Origin: Pempheris klunzingeri
Taxonomy: Eukaryota; Chordata; Actinopteri; Acropomatiformes; Pempheridae
Length of the DNA: 64,000 nucleotides
NCBI RefSeq assembly: GCF_042242105.1
Contig: NC_092020.1
Coordinates: 3,275,001 to 3,339,000 of the forward strand
Direction: 5' to 3'
Shown here in pieces: positions 38,701 to 49,879 of this stretch. Positions within the stretch are counted from its first letter, which is position 1. The number at the start of each line of letters is the position of its first letter. The notes beneath the pieces are model-generated. The model ran no database searches, was not told the DNA's origin, and saw only the letters and a program-made list of their open reading frames with translations. The position numbers and the translations under genes were made by a program.

Positions 38701-41700
38701 GGGTTTTTTCCTTGAGAATAGTAAGTGTTAAAATAGCAGAAGTAACTTGTAACTATTATTATTTCTCATTTTCACCCAGAGCTAGCATCCATTTGTGTCA
38801 CTGTAGCTCAGTAGCTGCACTTCACCAAAGCTGATGCTTAAATGGATGCATCTCTTAGATGTATGTTTTGCTTTGAGGCCAGCCTTTTGTAGTGAGGGTT
38901 CTGTACTTCATCATGATTTCGGTTCTCCTCGGCTGGCTTTTAGAGGCCCTCGGGGACCAATAAAGCATGTGACTGCTGCACAGTAAAGAGGATGACAAGG
39001 CTTGAGTGATCAGGACCAGTGGGCACGCAGTAGATTGCCCAAATAGCTCGCTGGAGCCCTGTGTGGATGGATGACATCTGCCAAAGGTCAGAGAATTGAA
39101 CAATGCAGTGGTCTTGTTTTAAACGAGCTGCGAAGTTTAATAACTCTTGACAATGAAAGTACCAAGAAACCACAAAGTGTTGCAGCCGTGATTGTCCCCT
39201 AGTACCTCTGCAGCAGTGACAAACGGTGAATAAAATCAAATTGGCATTGGCACTTATATGAAAACCAAGTGGTTGTTTCAAATTCACAAATTTAAGCTCA
39301 CAGTTTGTTTTGAACAGCCAGGAGCAGGATGCTGCAGAGCTCAATCTGTGAATTAATACTGTTCTTCTTCATGTCACGTGTTTCTTCACTGTGGCATCGA
39401 GGTGTCATGAATCATGTGTCAGGTCGATGACACTTCATGACCTGCCAAAGTGTTAAGTCGCTCAGAAATTGTGCATTTTAAAAAAGTACAAGTCAGGTTA
39501 AAATGCAGACTGCTCTGACTTTTGTTAATTTTACTGTGAATGAATGGTAGTTGTACCTCAGTGGTTAGTTTCAGGCAAATGTTAAGTTCCCGTATCTGCA
39601 CACTCATAAAACAAAATTAGTCTTGAAATGCGAAGCGTCAAGCGATCCCTGAGCGAGCCGAGAGCTTTTCTAACAGAGTTCTTTTTTTGTTTATTCAGGT
39701 AACAAGGCCAAAGACAGCGTGGGCACAGGTGAGTTTTCTGTCTGTTACTTAAACCTAAACGTCATTACTGCAGCTTAGTTTCATTACAGTGAAGGGACAC
39801 ATGAGTGGGTGAGCGTATGTGGTTATTACGTACAATAATCAATAAAGAAACAGAAGAGGGCTAACATCATGCATTTAATTTGCCTGCTGAATGAGATATT
39901 GTTACATGTGTGTGTACATGATGTGTGTGTGTCTCTGCAGTGGCTGAGAAGACCACTGGGGCCGTTGGGAACATCGTAGCAGCGACTGGCCTGGTGAAAA
40001 AGGACGAGTTTCCTACTGACATGAATGTACGTACACCGTTACAGTCACCGTCAGCTCCCTCCTAACACACACCGGTTTAGTGTCCTCACTGTGCTCCTGT
40101 TATATGTGACAAAGTATTGCAGTGTGTTCACATCCTGTAGAGGAGATCACATCAGAGGTGACACAGACGTATATACATATATAAAAGTATTGTCAGTGGT
40201 GGTCAGTGTTGCATTTCTTTGATCCTATTTTTAAGTATATACAACCAGGGCTGCAACCATCTATGATTTCTATATGAATCTATGCGCTTTCGTCAAACAT
40301 CTATTTTTTATGATTGAATCTATACATAAAAAATTCAGATGATTCAATGATGTTGTCAAATTGCTTCCCACAGTCCAAAACTTAAAGCTATTACATAAAA
40401 TAATAAAAGAAAACACTGGAAAAAATACTTACTAATTAGTGGATCGACTAATCACTGAGTAATTGTTTGCATCTTTTCCCTGGTCCCTTATTCTGTACAT
40501 ATAATATATACAATATACTGATGTAGTAGAGCTGCAAATATAGTCAATACAACTTCAAAATGCATTTAAAGTCATGAAAAACTTCCACCAGATTTAGGGA
40601 CTCGCAGGACACAGATTTAAAAAAGACCCTGATGACATCAGTGAATTGCCCCTTTAACTGCACATTTATAATGAACTGACTGCAAAGCCTGTGTTGAACA
40701 TGCATGGTAACAGTGCTTATCATCTTACTGGTATTCTTGATTGAGCCTTTGAGCGTCTGTGCACATGTGCCTGAGAGCAAGAGAAAGAGAGAGAAACCTC
40801 AGCTTCAGAGCCAAGACTCACTTACAGTTGGCATCCGGCTGTAAGTTGTGATCATTAAAGTTTGGACGGGATTGTTGTTGTAGCAGAGCCAGATTTATGC
40901 AGAAGGAATAAACACAGTTAGAGTTAGTGGTCCACATTTCATCTGACCTGTTCCTCTGCTATCAGCAAAGACACTTACTGTACTTAAGTTTCTCTTTTTA
41001 CCAGAGGAGGTTTGTTAGACATTTGTATATTAAAGTTAAAAGTTGCACACTCTTAGCCACGGTGTAAGAAAATTTATTGAAATACATCTTGGGATATTAA
41101 GGGACACAACGGCGAAAACCACATCAGAGAAGCACGATAAGCTTGATCAAACGCTTAAGTTACCACAGCGCGTTAGACAGCAACACCTCCATGTTGTATT
41201 TCCTGTATAGTGTTTGCTGCCGTGTCCCTCGTTACCCCGAGGAAGGCTCTCGTGCTGAAATGTCGGTACACTTAAAATCAATTTTCATGCGTTGTGGCTA
41301 CGAGTGTGCGACTTCCCATCTCCCACATGTGTATTTTCATCGTGGTCAGCACGTCTCCAACACCAAGTTAAAAGCATGTTTCTCAACCCTGGGAAGAATA
41401 AAACAGAACCCTCCACAGCATTATTCTGCACCGAACTGCTGATTGATAGATTATATACAGCCAAAATAGGGGGGAAATTGCAGTAAGCTTTGTTTAACAG
41501 TGGTTTTATTTGAGGAAGCTTTAGGGTTTCTGGGGATGAATTGTTGTTCCACAGTCTGTTCTACACACAGAGCTGCCTTCAGTCTATAATATAGCCTCAG
41601 TTCACAACCTATTTCACTCCTCAGGTGCTTTAAATAACTTGAGCCGTCTCTCTGTGGGACTATCATCTCGCCTCAACACACAACTTTTCCATTACTGTAC

Positions 41701-44700
41701 TCTGATCCCCTGCAGGCCTCTGCTAATGTCACAGCCTCCTGTCAGTTCATCCACACTGCGATCTTTGAGATGCAAAGAAAGAGGTGGAACAGATTTGACT
41801 TTCCACAAACATAAATCAGGCAAAAATCAACTTATGACCAAGGAAATTTGACGCATTTTATTCACAGACTGTTTTTTGCTTGTGTTCGGGTCTTACGCTG
41901 TCAGCATGTTGAAATGTCATCTATCTCTGTCAGACTGTCAGTGTAACAGGGAGGTCCTCGTCCTGTCCTAAGCCGTCATCCCTCAGAGTTGGACCCTCTC
42001 CACTGACTCGCTAATCTACTCAATCTGACAGCCTGCTCTAATAGGCTTCTCAGAGGCACTATCTGAGTGATAAAACTCCTCATTTCTACACCCTGTGTAG
42101 ACCTTCACCACACTGTTAACCTGTTCATATTGTTAGCACATGTGCAGCTCCACTCTTTGTTCAGTTCCAGCTTGTCCTGGGCTGCATATCCACCCTGTAT
42201 TTCTTCATTTTAAAGGAAAAATAGGTGTTATTTTGCACTCAGACATCCAATCAAAGACTTCTTTTACAATATTTTAAAAATGTAATTTAACATTATCTTT
42301 TGAAGGTGAGGCTTGTGCTGCATGGCCTGAACATGAGGCTTCTCTTGTGCTTAAGTCTCGGCTGAATTCAAACGTGTGACCAATTAGACTCAAAACTTAT
42401 CTTTCTCCTCTGTTATAATCACATAAACAGCCTTTTCTTGTTCATTTTTTCCCAGGCAATGATCCGCATGATTAGGTGTGTCTTTGTGGTGATTTGCTAT
42501 TGTGCAGAATTTAAGGCCATGCTAATCATATTGGTGGGCTTAAAGCAATAACAGCAGCTTGATACAGTACAAAGGATTATGGTCTGTTCTTTTCTGACCT
42601 AATTGACTTGATTAGTGCTGGGTTTAAAAATAAATGTGTGGTGACCCACTAGCTTTGTTTTCAGGGCTCATAGTAGCAGGTGCAGGAATGATGGAGCGCT
42701 GTCTGCTTCAGGAAGCTCTCAGAAGGAGATGGAGTTTATTTACACCCACTGTGGTCAAGTTATTAGATTTTTTTATTAAAAGATAAGGCTGGTGATATTC
42801 TATGTTTTTCATATAGTCCATGAAACCCATGAAGACCAAAACCAACCATGAACAAATATTGTCTTTATGTCTTTTTCCTCTGTAGTCCAAACATGATTTA
42901 AAACACACCATTTAGCCACATCATTGCATTTGGTAACACATTCCTTCACAACAATTAACACAGACCACTAAAGTTTATTTACATACATACATACATTGTC
43001 CTGTCCCTGTAAAAACTCTCTAGAGCATCAAATATGTATTAGTCCACAGCTGAAAATAGACCCCAATAAAAGTATATCTTTCTCCTGTTTGTGTAACACG
43101 GTGCCCGGCTGCATCAGGAAATGATTTATCCTTTTTTGAAACTATATATTTGTCTTCAGGTAAAACCAGCTGACTGACAGGAGAGAGTGATGCTGAGAAA
43201 CTAATGCGTTGTTGGTTTCGGTCGTTTCTAGGCCAAGTTATTGTCTCTCATCTGCTACTGTACCGTTACACTGAAGTCGTAAGGCTATGCTAGCGGCTCT
43301 GTGAGGCCGAGCTAAGGCACAGCTGTGTGTGCATGTCAGCTAAATGTCAACATCACGTGCATGCTAACTTGCTCACAATGACCGTGCTAACTCATTAGCA
43401 GGTGTAATGTTAACCACGTTTGCCTTCTTAGTTTAGCATGTTAGCATGCTAACATTTGCTACTTAGTGCTTAACACAAAATAGGCTAAATCTGACTCATC
43501 CAGAAAGGGACATTAATGAATTTTGTGCACAAATTCATGGCATCCGATATCTGTTCAGATATGTAAATCTGTATCAAAGTGGTGGACGGACTGTTGGACA
43601 GACTGACACTGCCATCCCTTTAGGCAAGCTGTTAGCATGGCTAAAAACCCACAAGGACATTTAACAACACTTAGTGCTGTTCTGAAGGTATTTCCAGGGG
43701 CCTCTTCTTACCATCTGGGTGAAGGAACATTTTGTCCAAGACACAGTAAAAAAAACAAACATTTTTATTGTGATTCAAGATGGTAGCTGGAAAAAATGAC
43801 AGATGTCCTGGCTCAACTTCAAGATTTCTATCACTTATATTTGTGCATAATGAAATACATACATACATACTACATACATACATTCCCAGCTACCTGGAAT
43901 AGGAACTACCATCTCCACTAAAGAAATAGTTCTAAAAAAATCTTTTTTTATTGTGCAACAGACAAAATATTTTTTCCTGCAAATGTCTTTGAGAGTCTTA
44001 AGGGATTCTGGAAAGAGTTCCTGAACAGATGTTTTTGCTCAACCACATCAGGTATTCATTTCTGAAAATCAGACGCTTAGCTCGTGATTTGAATGCAATG
44101 AAAATGTACGAGAGGCACGAAGGAAAATATGGAGTAATGCCGGCATTATCCTTTATGTTCTACGGACATGTGTGGTTGCTTCTGTTACTGTAGATCTTTT
44201 CATCCTTCATCTCTCTCTATCTCCTCTCTGTCTCTGCAGCCTGAGGAGTACGGGCAAGAGGCCATGGAGGGCCAGGGAGAGGCAATGCTGGAGCCAGAAG
44301 GGGAGACATATGATGAGACCCAGCAGGTAATCAGCCTACATGACACAAAGCTCATGCATGTCTCTGCTGTAAGTGGACGTACCTCATGTCTCTGCGTTTG
44401 AATAAAACTACATGGTTTGATTGTAAAACGCTTTGTATGAAAAAATGAAGCTGCGGACTGTCGTCCATTCACTTACAGTAGATAGAGGCTCATCGGTATT
44501 CACCCAGCTCTGCATGGTTACACGTTTTAGCTGTATTGCATTTCAATAGCACTCCACACTTGCCCTCCACTTGTGTCCCACACAAACACTACAGCTCACG
44601 CCGAAGTAATTCTTCTTTTCTCTGCAAATGAAAACAGAGGGCTTAACAAGCCAATTGCCACATAGCGAGTACAGTGAATATAGCACCACCTACCTACACT

Positions 44701-45882
44701 GAGCGTTGGGTGTGTGTCGGTGTGTGTGTGGGGGAAGGATGCGAGTCTGACACAGATGGTTATTTTTGGAATTTGGCTGTCAGGGCCAAGACGAACTGTG
44801 CAGAACCTCTTGCTTTGAAAACAGATTTTTAAATAGCTAAGAGTAAATAAAAATATCACACAATGTACATAATGTTAAAAAGATCAGTACATGCACCTGT
44901 TATGTTTTGAGCCAGAAACCTTTATATTCTATATTCTCACAGAATAATAATATATTCAGAAGATTTATTGTGAGATGTAGCGCAATCTACATCTAAATCG
45001 AATTATGTTAAATTTATTCAGTGCATGTGGTCGGATTTTCTTTTCATTTCGTCTTACAGCCTCCCATCAGCAGATTATTGTATTAATCACTTAAAGGAAT
45101 AGAATGGAGATTTTCCCTGAGATGCAAATTAAAAGTGAATTTCTCAGAGGCAGTAGCTTGTATCATCCATGTCCTCCTGCATCTCTCTCTCTCTCTCTCT
45201 CTGTCCTACTCCTCCGCATCTCTTTCCCCTCCCCCATCGACTGCTATACCAGCGACGTGCGAGCTCTGTCTGAATGGGTGTGGTGATGACGCTCTCTGCC
45301 TCTGTGCATTGTGGGTAATGTCAGGGTCTCCCTGCATTGCTGTAAATATGGAGTCTAAGTGCTGCAGAGTGAACCAAGCCCTATTAGGGCGGATTTGGAG
45401 ATAAAAATCCCATCTCATCCGGTATCAGTCTTGCTTTTGTGAATACATCAGATGACCTAAGACTGTTGAACATTCCTCGAGGCTGTGATATTTATTTATT
45501 TATTTTATCATGATGTGTGCGGAGGAGGCGTGTGCAGGGTTACAAGGATGTTAGGAATGTGCTCACGACGCGTCCTTGAAGCTGGTGTAGGCTCGTGCTG
45601 CCCTCTGCAGGCTGGAGTGAGACACTGACGCAGCACAGGAGCTCACAGCTGTGATGGAGTGACATCATTGCCTTCAGCAGACAGCGATCAGAGGCTACCA
45701 TGAGCCCTCTGTCATACATAGCCGACTTAAACTGATTTAAGTTCAATATCATGTGATTAAGTTTTTAATCAAAGTCTTGAATTCAACGCTGAGCTTCTCT
45801 GTGCTGCAGATTTGATCTGCCTGTCACTAAAAATGGCTTTTTCTTTTTCCAGGAGAGCCAGGACTACGAGCCAGAGGCGTAA
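35596..45882 (+). CDS. sncb: Beta-synuclein (spliced, five coding exons)
   Basis: Presynaptic, membrane-binding, intrinsically disordered protein. Five coding exons join in frame to 117 residues. The start [14 protein letters not shown] and three KTKEGV-type repeats (residues 21-55) are the synuclein amphipathic helix; [19 protein letters not shown] and the end YEPEA mark the acidic tail. FPTD and PEE are beta-synuclein features rather than gamma. Human beta-synuclein has 134 residues; about 15 of the 17 missing ones fall between the VG at 40-41 and AATGLV. All introns are GT-AG. The neighbours gprin1 and cdhr2 match the human SNCB locus. Likely neuron-restricted, in view of the RE1 pair upstream. 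Alpha- or gamma-synuclein is much less likely on tail and synteny. Confidence 0.95.
37105..37200 (+). repeat. Fragment of teleost dispersed repeat
   Basis: GATGATTATTTTCATCATTGGTTAATC and GTTAATCATTTGATCTATAA correspond to the body of the GGGCTGCAACTAACG-type fish repeat also seen at 6,185 and 40,246. It lies in sncb intron 1 of the coding part. Confidence 0.5.
39699..39728 (+). CDS. sncb: sncb coding exon 2
   Basis: A 30-bp exon encoding NKAKDSVGT between split codons, phase 1 at both ends. Acceptor TTATTCAG, donor GTGAGT. The human counterpart is 42 bp. Confidence 0.92.
39941..40026 (+). CDS. sncb: sncb coding exon 3
   Basis: Encodes [19 protein letters not shown] and the start of the tail, [10 protein letters not shown]. 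Acceptor TCTCTGCAG, donor GTACGT, ends in phase 0. Confidence 0.95.
40246..40465 (+). repeat. Decayed teleost dispersed repeat
   Basis: Starts with CAGGGCTGCAACCAT and ends with TGGATCGACTAATCACTGAG, both diverged ends of the same fish repeat family as at 6,185. It lies in the large intron of sncb. Confidence 0.5.
43281..43648 (-). repeat. Teleost dispersed repeat with TAGCATGGCTAAAA end
   Basis: The ends are imperfect inverted copies: GGCTATGCTAGCGGC on the left, GCTGTTAGCATGGCTAAAAA on the right. The interior holds repeated TTAGCATGCTAAC units and the phrase AAAGTGGTGGACGGACTG, typical of a common fish element. It lies in the large intron of sncb. Likely a nonautonomous DNA element. Confidence 0.6.
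43856..43881 (+). repeat. (CATA)n microsatellite
   Basis: Short tetranucleotide run with an interruption; a similar one lies at about 42,980-42,996. Confidence 0.75.
44240..44326 (+). CDS. sncb: sncb coding exon 4
   Basis: 29 codons of the acidic tail, starting [11 protein letters not shown]. Acceptor TCTCTGCAG, donor GTAATC, phase 0 at both ends. Confidence 0.93.
45181..45202 (+). repeat. (CT)n microsatellite
   Basis: CT run of about 22 bp in the last intron of sncb. Confidence 0.85.
45598..45611 (-). promoter_or_regulatory. CTCF-like motif
   Basis: Minus-strand CCTGCAGAGGGCAG fits 13 of 14 core positions. It lies in the last sncb intron and faces the forward motif at 32,402. Confidence 0.35.
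45853..45882 (+). CDS. sncb: sncb coding exon 5 (last)
   Basis: ESQDYEPEA and a TAA stop. Acceptor TTTTTCCAG. The C-terminal YEPEA is shared by alpha- and beta-synucleins. Confidence 0.95.
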   Translation, partial: ESQDYEPEA

Positions 45883-46655
45883 AAGCATCAGTCCAAGCCA
45901 CCACCCAACCAGCAGCACAATAATATTTCTAATAATAAAAAGGACAAATGCTGAAACTATTCCAATTATACCCCTGTTGCAAAAAAACACAAAAAAGAGA
46001 AGCATTCCCACTGCAAAATGTTCTTCCTTCAAAACAAATCTTTTATTATTATATATTGTAAATGTCATGTTATTAATGTAATGTGTTGGGTGTAGGTATT
46101 TATTGAGGTGTAGGGTTTGTCCTCTCTATCTCATTTCCTTGATTCCCTCCCAATGAAATGAGACCAGAGCCGGGGCTTGTGACTTTGTACCTGTGTGTAT
46201 CTGTATTTAGAAATGTGCAATAGATGTTCATCATCTTCCAATGAGACATTGGGAGTGGAAAAAATAAATATGTCCGGTCGCAAGCAGATATGATAACAAT
46301 AATATCCTCTTAAGTGTCGACAATGCCTGTTTGTGGGTTCTTTCTTTTTGCATTTCTTTGGAAATTTGTTTGAACATTTTTGAAGTAAGAGTTTTTTACA
46401 TTGTATCTTTATAGTTGCTTGTGAAACCATTCCAGTAAACTATCTGTTAGAAATGGACAGAGTATACATGTTTGTGTGTGCGTGTGTTTGTGTGTACTGA
46501 AGATTTTAACAAGTTAAAGTCAATATATTATGTCTTGAGATCATAATGGTTGTCATATCAATATGTGCTTTAAATTGCAGGACTTGTCAATATAAAGGTT
46601 TATGTGTTAAGCCAGACATACATTCCTCTGTAAATAAAAAGTAAAAAAGAAACCA
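45883..46655 (+). other. sncb: sncb 3' UTR with poly(A) signal
   Basis: AT-rich sequence after the stop, with AATAAA at 46,633-46,638 as the most likely poly(A) signal. An earlier AATAAA-type run near 46,262 could give a shorter transcript. Confidence 0.6.
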
Positions 46656-46978
46656 TTTGTTACTGTTGTTTGATGATGTTTAAACTCTCTTTTGATCACG
46701 CTTTACATTTTAAAGCTCTTGTGACCTCTTTTTTTTTCTGCCTGATGGTCTAAATGAGGATCTATTATGCATCGTACTCACGTGTCTCCGTTTTTTGCTC
46801 ACTCTTGTCTGGTGGGGTTTGATTCCAGGATGTGTAAAATCTGCTGAGCGGGCTCTGGCCCTGGCAGGACGCTGCCATAGCTGGAATGCCAGTCTGATCG
46901 GGTCGCTTTGGACGGGTTTTGTTTGTGTTAATCCGGCTGGAACGTGCGGGCTCGGTGGTGTCGGGCTCAAACAGAGGG

Positions 46979-46985
46979 TATTAAA
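46979..46985 (+). promoter_or_regulatory. TATA-like box of the adirf-like gene
   Basis: TATTAAA in a GC-rich setting, 66 bp before the predicted start codon. That leaves room for a transcription start near 47,010. It lies about 330 bp after the sncb poly(A) site, so the two genes are tightly packed. Confidence 0.4.
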
Positions 46986-47050
46986 CAGCCGCTCCCTTCG
47001 CTCTGGGCCCAGACGGATGTGTGGACCCTGCGGGGACAAATACAGGAGCC

Positions 47051-47129
47051 ATGGCCTCGTTCAAGAAGTCCTTTGAGAGCCTGAAAGGCACGACCCACTC
47101 TGCCGCGAAAGGAGTCACAGACACTGCAG
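47051..47129 (+). CDS. adirf: adirf-like exon 1
   Basis: Residues 1-26 plus one base, beginning MASFKKSFESLKG. Donor GCAG|GTAGAG, phase 1. Confidence 0.75.
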
Positions 47130-48057
47130 GTAGAGAACCACAGCTGTACGGGCTTCTGTCCTAACAGTGCTTTGTTTTTCTGTGTTGCCAAAAGAAACAA
47201 CTAGATAGATAAAACTACTAAATCATTTTATTTTTTATCTTTCACATGTTTTAAATTGTCTTTTCCATGTAAAGGTTAATGCATGTAGGGAGCTTTTACT
47301 ATGAGATAAAGTCCTCAAAGGCTAAATCTGCAACTGCAATAGTTTTTTCCTCCTGAGGTCGGTCACTTAAAGTCCCTGTGATGTGTTTCCAGTGCAGGCA
47401 GCTCAGGAGGCTGTGCAGCAGGTGGCAGACTCCTCCAAAGAAACAGCCAACACAGGTAAAGTGTGTAAACTCTCCTCTGCCTGTGAAGCTTCACCATGTG
47501 ACGATGTAGCTCATATTTTGGGCAGACAAGTGCTAAAGTGACTCAAGCTGTCAGAGGATGAAAAAACGTCGCTCCCTCAATTAAATGTTTAATGGTGGAT
47601 GGCAGATAAGACGTGAAAAATTACTCTGTCTAAAAACTCCATTCATCTCTGAGAGCTGTAAAGAAATGAAAGTAGACTTAAAATGTTAATGATATTATTA
47701 TAACCATATTATTTGAGTTGCGTAACACTGTGATAGAGATACTGTAGAAACACAAATTCTCTCAAATTTGACTTGGCTGTCAGTGGGTTTGGAGCGTGAG
47801 TCCTCGTAATGTTACATGAATAGAATGAGATGAGAATGAGAGTGATGCTTACACTCACAGGTGTGCATGTGATAGTCCCAAACTTCCTTCAGCCTAATGG
47901 TGATGATTAACTCCCCGAATGTTTCTCCTCTGCTTCACTCTGACTCTTTGAAGCTACTCAAGAAGCTGGCAGACAGACTCAGGCAGCCATAGGAAAAGCT
48001 GCGGACAGAGCCACGGACACCATCAAGGTGATCGGACAGAGACTGGAGACCAAATGA
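47051..48057 (+). CDS. adirf: Adipogenesis regulatory factor-like small protein (three exons)
   Basis: Three exons join in frame to 81 residues, close to human ADIRF (76). Like ADIRF it is rich in A, Q, T and K without cysteine, has the AQEAV / QQVADSSKETAN / GKAADRATDTI pattern, and ends in a short basic tail. Residues 27-81 fall into five 11-residue steps, suggesting an amphipathic helix that could bind lipid. Mammalian ADIRF is linked to adipogenic transcription; the molecular role is poorly known. ATG is in a good context (GAGCCATGG). Both introns are GT-AG, phase 1. In human, ADIRF lies beside SNCG; here it lies beside sncb. Identification rests on remembered similarity and synteny and could be wrong in name. 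Confidence 0.75.
47393..47455 (+). CDS. adirf: adirf-like exon 2
   Basis: 63 bp, phase 1 at both ends, encoding QAAQEAVQQVADSSKETANT between split codons. Acceptor TTTCCAG, donor GTAAAG. Confidence 0.8.
47954..48057 (+). CDS. adirf: adirf-like exon 3 (last)
   Basis: Encodes the end TQEAGRQTQAAIGKAADRAT through LETK and a TGA stop. Acceptor CTTTGAAG. A 3' UTR follows, with AATAAA at 48,312-48,317. Confidence 0.8.
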
Positions 48058-48335
48058 TGCCTAAGAAATGAACAATTCCAGCTGAAACGCCGGAGCCAAC
48101 TTGTCTGATCAGCCCTAAGTTTTAGACAAGTAATGAAGTATTTTGGCATCAGAAAACCTGACAAAAAAAGATGTATGCATCATATATTTATACATATATC
48201 TCCACACAGCTAACATTCCAAAGGAAATCTTCATGAATTGTCTTTTTTTCTTATCTTCCATTTGTACTCCTTGCTTTCTAATAGATTACATTACATGTGA
48301 CTATTTTGGGAAATAAAAACAGATACCAACTTGCT
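48058..48335 (+). other. adirf: adirf-like 3' UTR
   Basis: AT-rich sequence from the stop to just after AATAAA (48,312-48,317). Confidence 0.5.
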
Positions 48336-48409
48336 TCTCAGGCATTTTAAAATGTGATATCCTGCCACACACAACAGAGATAACAGTGTCACCAGCTGTA
48401 GCAGCACTT

Positions 48410-48421
48410 TGTCTGTCTGTC

Positions 48422-48482
<61 letters not shown>
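48410..48482 (+). repeat. (GTCT)n-(GT)n compound microsatellite
   Basis: About 17 bp of GTCT units run directly into about 56 bp of GT units. Confidence 0.95.
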
Positions 48483-48483
<1 letters not shown>

Positions 48484-48922
48484 GCGGAGAGCTCTCATCA
48501 CCGCTGTCATTATCACCAACATGTTGCAGAGAAGATGGCCTTTGGCAGGCTGTGAGCTCCTGATGAGAGTATGATCAGAGATGTCTACCTTGGCCCTCAG
48601 CAGCACACCTCCCTCCGTCACACTACGCGGTTGCCAGGCAACAGATCTCTGTGGCGGGCGGTGATTGGTGGAGGCCTCTGAATTAATGGTGAGGATACCT
48701 CCGTCAGTACACCGTGTTCTGGCCAAGCTGCAGTACAACCAGGGAAGGGGGAGATTCTCCAAAAAGAAAAAAGAAAAAAACACGAGAGAAACACTTATAA
48801 TTATATCTTCTGTCCCACTCAATTACTCGAGGCGGGCAGAATTACTGAGGCTCTGGAGAAATGGCTGTGGCAAAGCGGAGGGGTCGGATGGAGGGATGAA
48901 TGTGAGACGTGGTGGTTTACAA

Positions 48923-48933
48923 GTGTTTGTGTT

Positions 48934-48985
<52 letters not shown>
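48923..48985 (+). repeat. (GT)n microsatellite
   Basis: GTTTGTGTTT prelude followed by a GT run to 48,985. Confidence 0.95.
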
Positions 48986-48988
<3 letters not shown>

Positions 48989-49240
48989 CGCAGCTCTGCT
49001 CCCTCAGGGCTCCTTCAGCTGATATCCCCTGCTCTCCTTCATACTCTTTCACTGCTGCAGCAGAACTCACTTTTAGTAATGTTTGACACATTTGCTCCAT
49101 AAGACTTGAGTTTATTTTATTTTATTTATTTTTTTTGTGCATTGCTTTTCTGGTCCTGTAATGAGCCAGTGATGATCTGCCTCCGCACAAGTGCCTTTTT
49201 GATCTTTTTATGGACACAGAGTGGTCAAATACACGGGGCC

Positions 49241-49242
<2 letters not shown>

Positions 49243-49279
<37 letters not shown>
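49243..49279 (+). repeat. (CA)n microsatellite
   Basis: CA run of about 37 bp at the edge of a dispersed repeat. Confidence 0.95.
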
Positions 49280-49281
<2 letters not shown>

Positions 49282-49450
49282 ATTGACGTAATGCACTCCC
49301 TACCTTAACCATCACACCTAAGTGCCTAACCCTAATCCTAACCTTATCCCTGAAACCAAGTCTTACCCCTCAAATGGCCCTTTCAAGTTGTGAGGATCGG
49401 GCAAAATGTCCTCACAACTATGGTGTAAAGCCAAAATGAGTTCTCCTAAC
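49280..49450 (+). repeat. Teleost dispersed repeat with CCTAACCCTAA stretch
   Basis: TACCTTAACCATCACACCTA, then CTAACCCTAATCCTAACC, then TTTCAAGTTGTGAGGA and AAAATGTCCTCACAACTA follow in the order of a common fish interspersed repeat usually attached to a CA run. The telomere-like part is internal to this repeat and is not an interstitial telomere. Confidence 0.6.
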
Positions 49451-49879
49451 TATCCAGAGAAATGCGCACACTGCTGCCTTACTTCAAAGTGGTGATCCAT
49501 TAAGTAGAAGAATCCCTCTTCCCTCCAGCGGCCCTCACACTGATCATCTCCGCTGACACGGAGGCGTTTATCTCCAATGATAGATGATTTCTCTTTACAC
49601 TTCCCAGAAAATCCAACCTCACCATCTCACAGGTTCATCAGTCCGCGCACACTTGCCATTGTGTTGCTATGAGAACCTGGAGTTAATTACTATGATTTAG
49701 TGATGATTAGAGAGCTGAGCAGAGATTTTGTCATTACATTACCACACACTGCCAGAGCTCTGGCCGTGGTTTCCAGGGAAACTGGAAATGTGAAGCTTTT
49801 CAATAGACAGAGCCACAGCTTAAAGAGCGAGGATTGCCTAAGATAGATTCTTCTAGAGACAAACCTGTAGCCACTGCGA

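Larger units (their letters stand above)
48336..49879. other. Intergenic, adirf to gprin1
   Basis: Holds two long GT runs, a CA run and a dispersed repeat (listed separately). No other gene recognised. Long open frames here are products of the GT/CA runs. Confidence 0.6.

Noticed and set aside
35596-45882. Naming the synuclein alpha or gamma because adirf is adjacent
   Set aside because: The FPTD/PEE tail, YEPEA end and neighbours gprin1 and cdhr2 point to beta-synuclein; gamma lacks this tail.
48301-49102. Open frames of 145-173 residues around the GT runs
   Set aside because: Created by GT/CA microsatellites; they contain long Thr-His or Val-Cys alternations and no family motif.
49316-49350. 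Interstitial telomere repeat (CTAACC-like units)
   Set aside because: The units are degenerate and sit inside a known-looking fish dispersed repeat beside a CA run.
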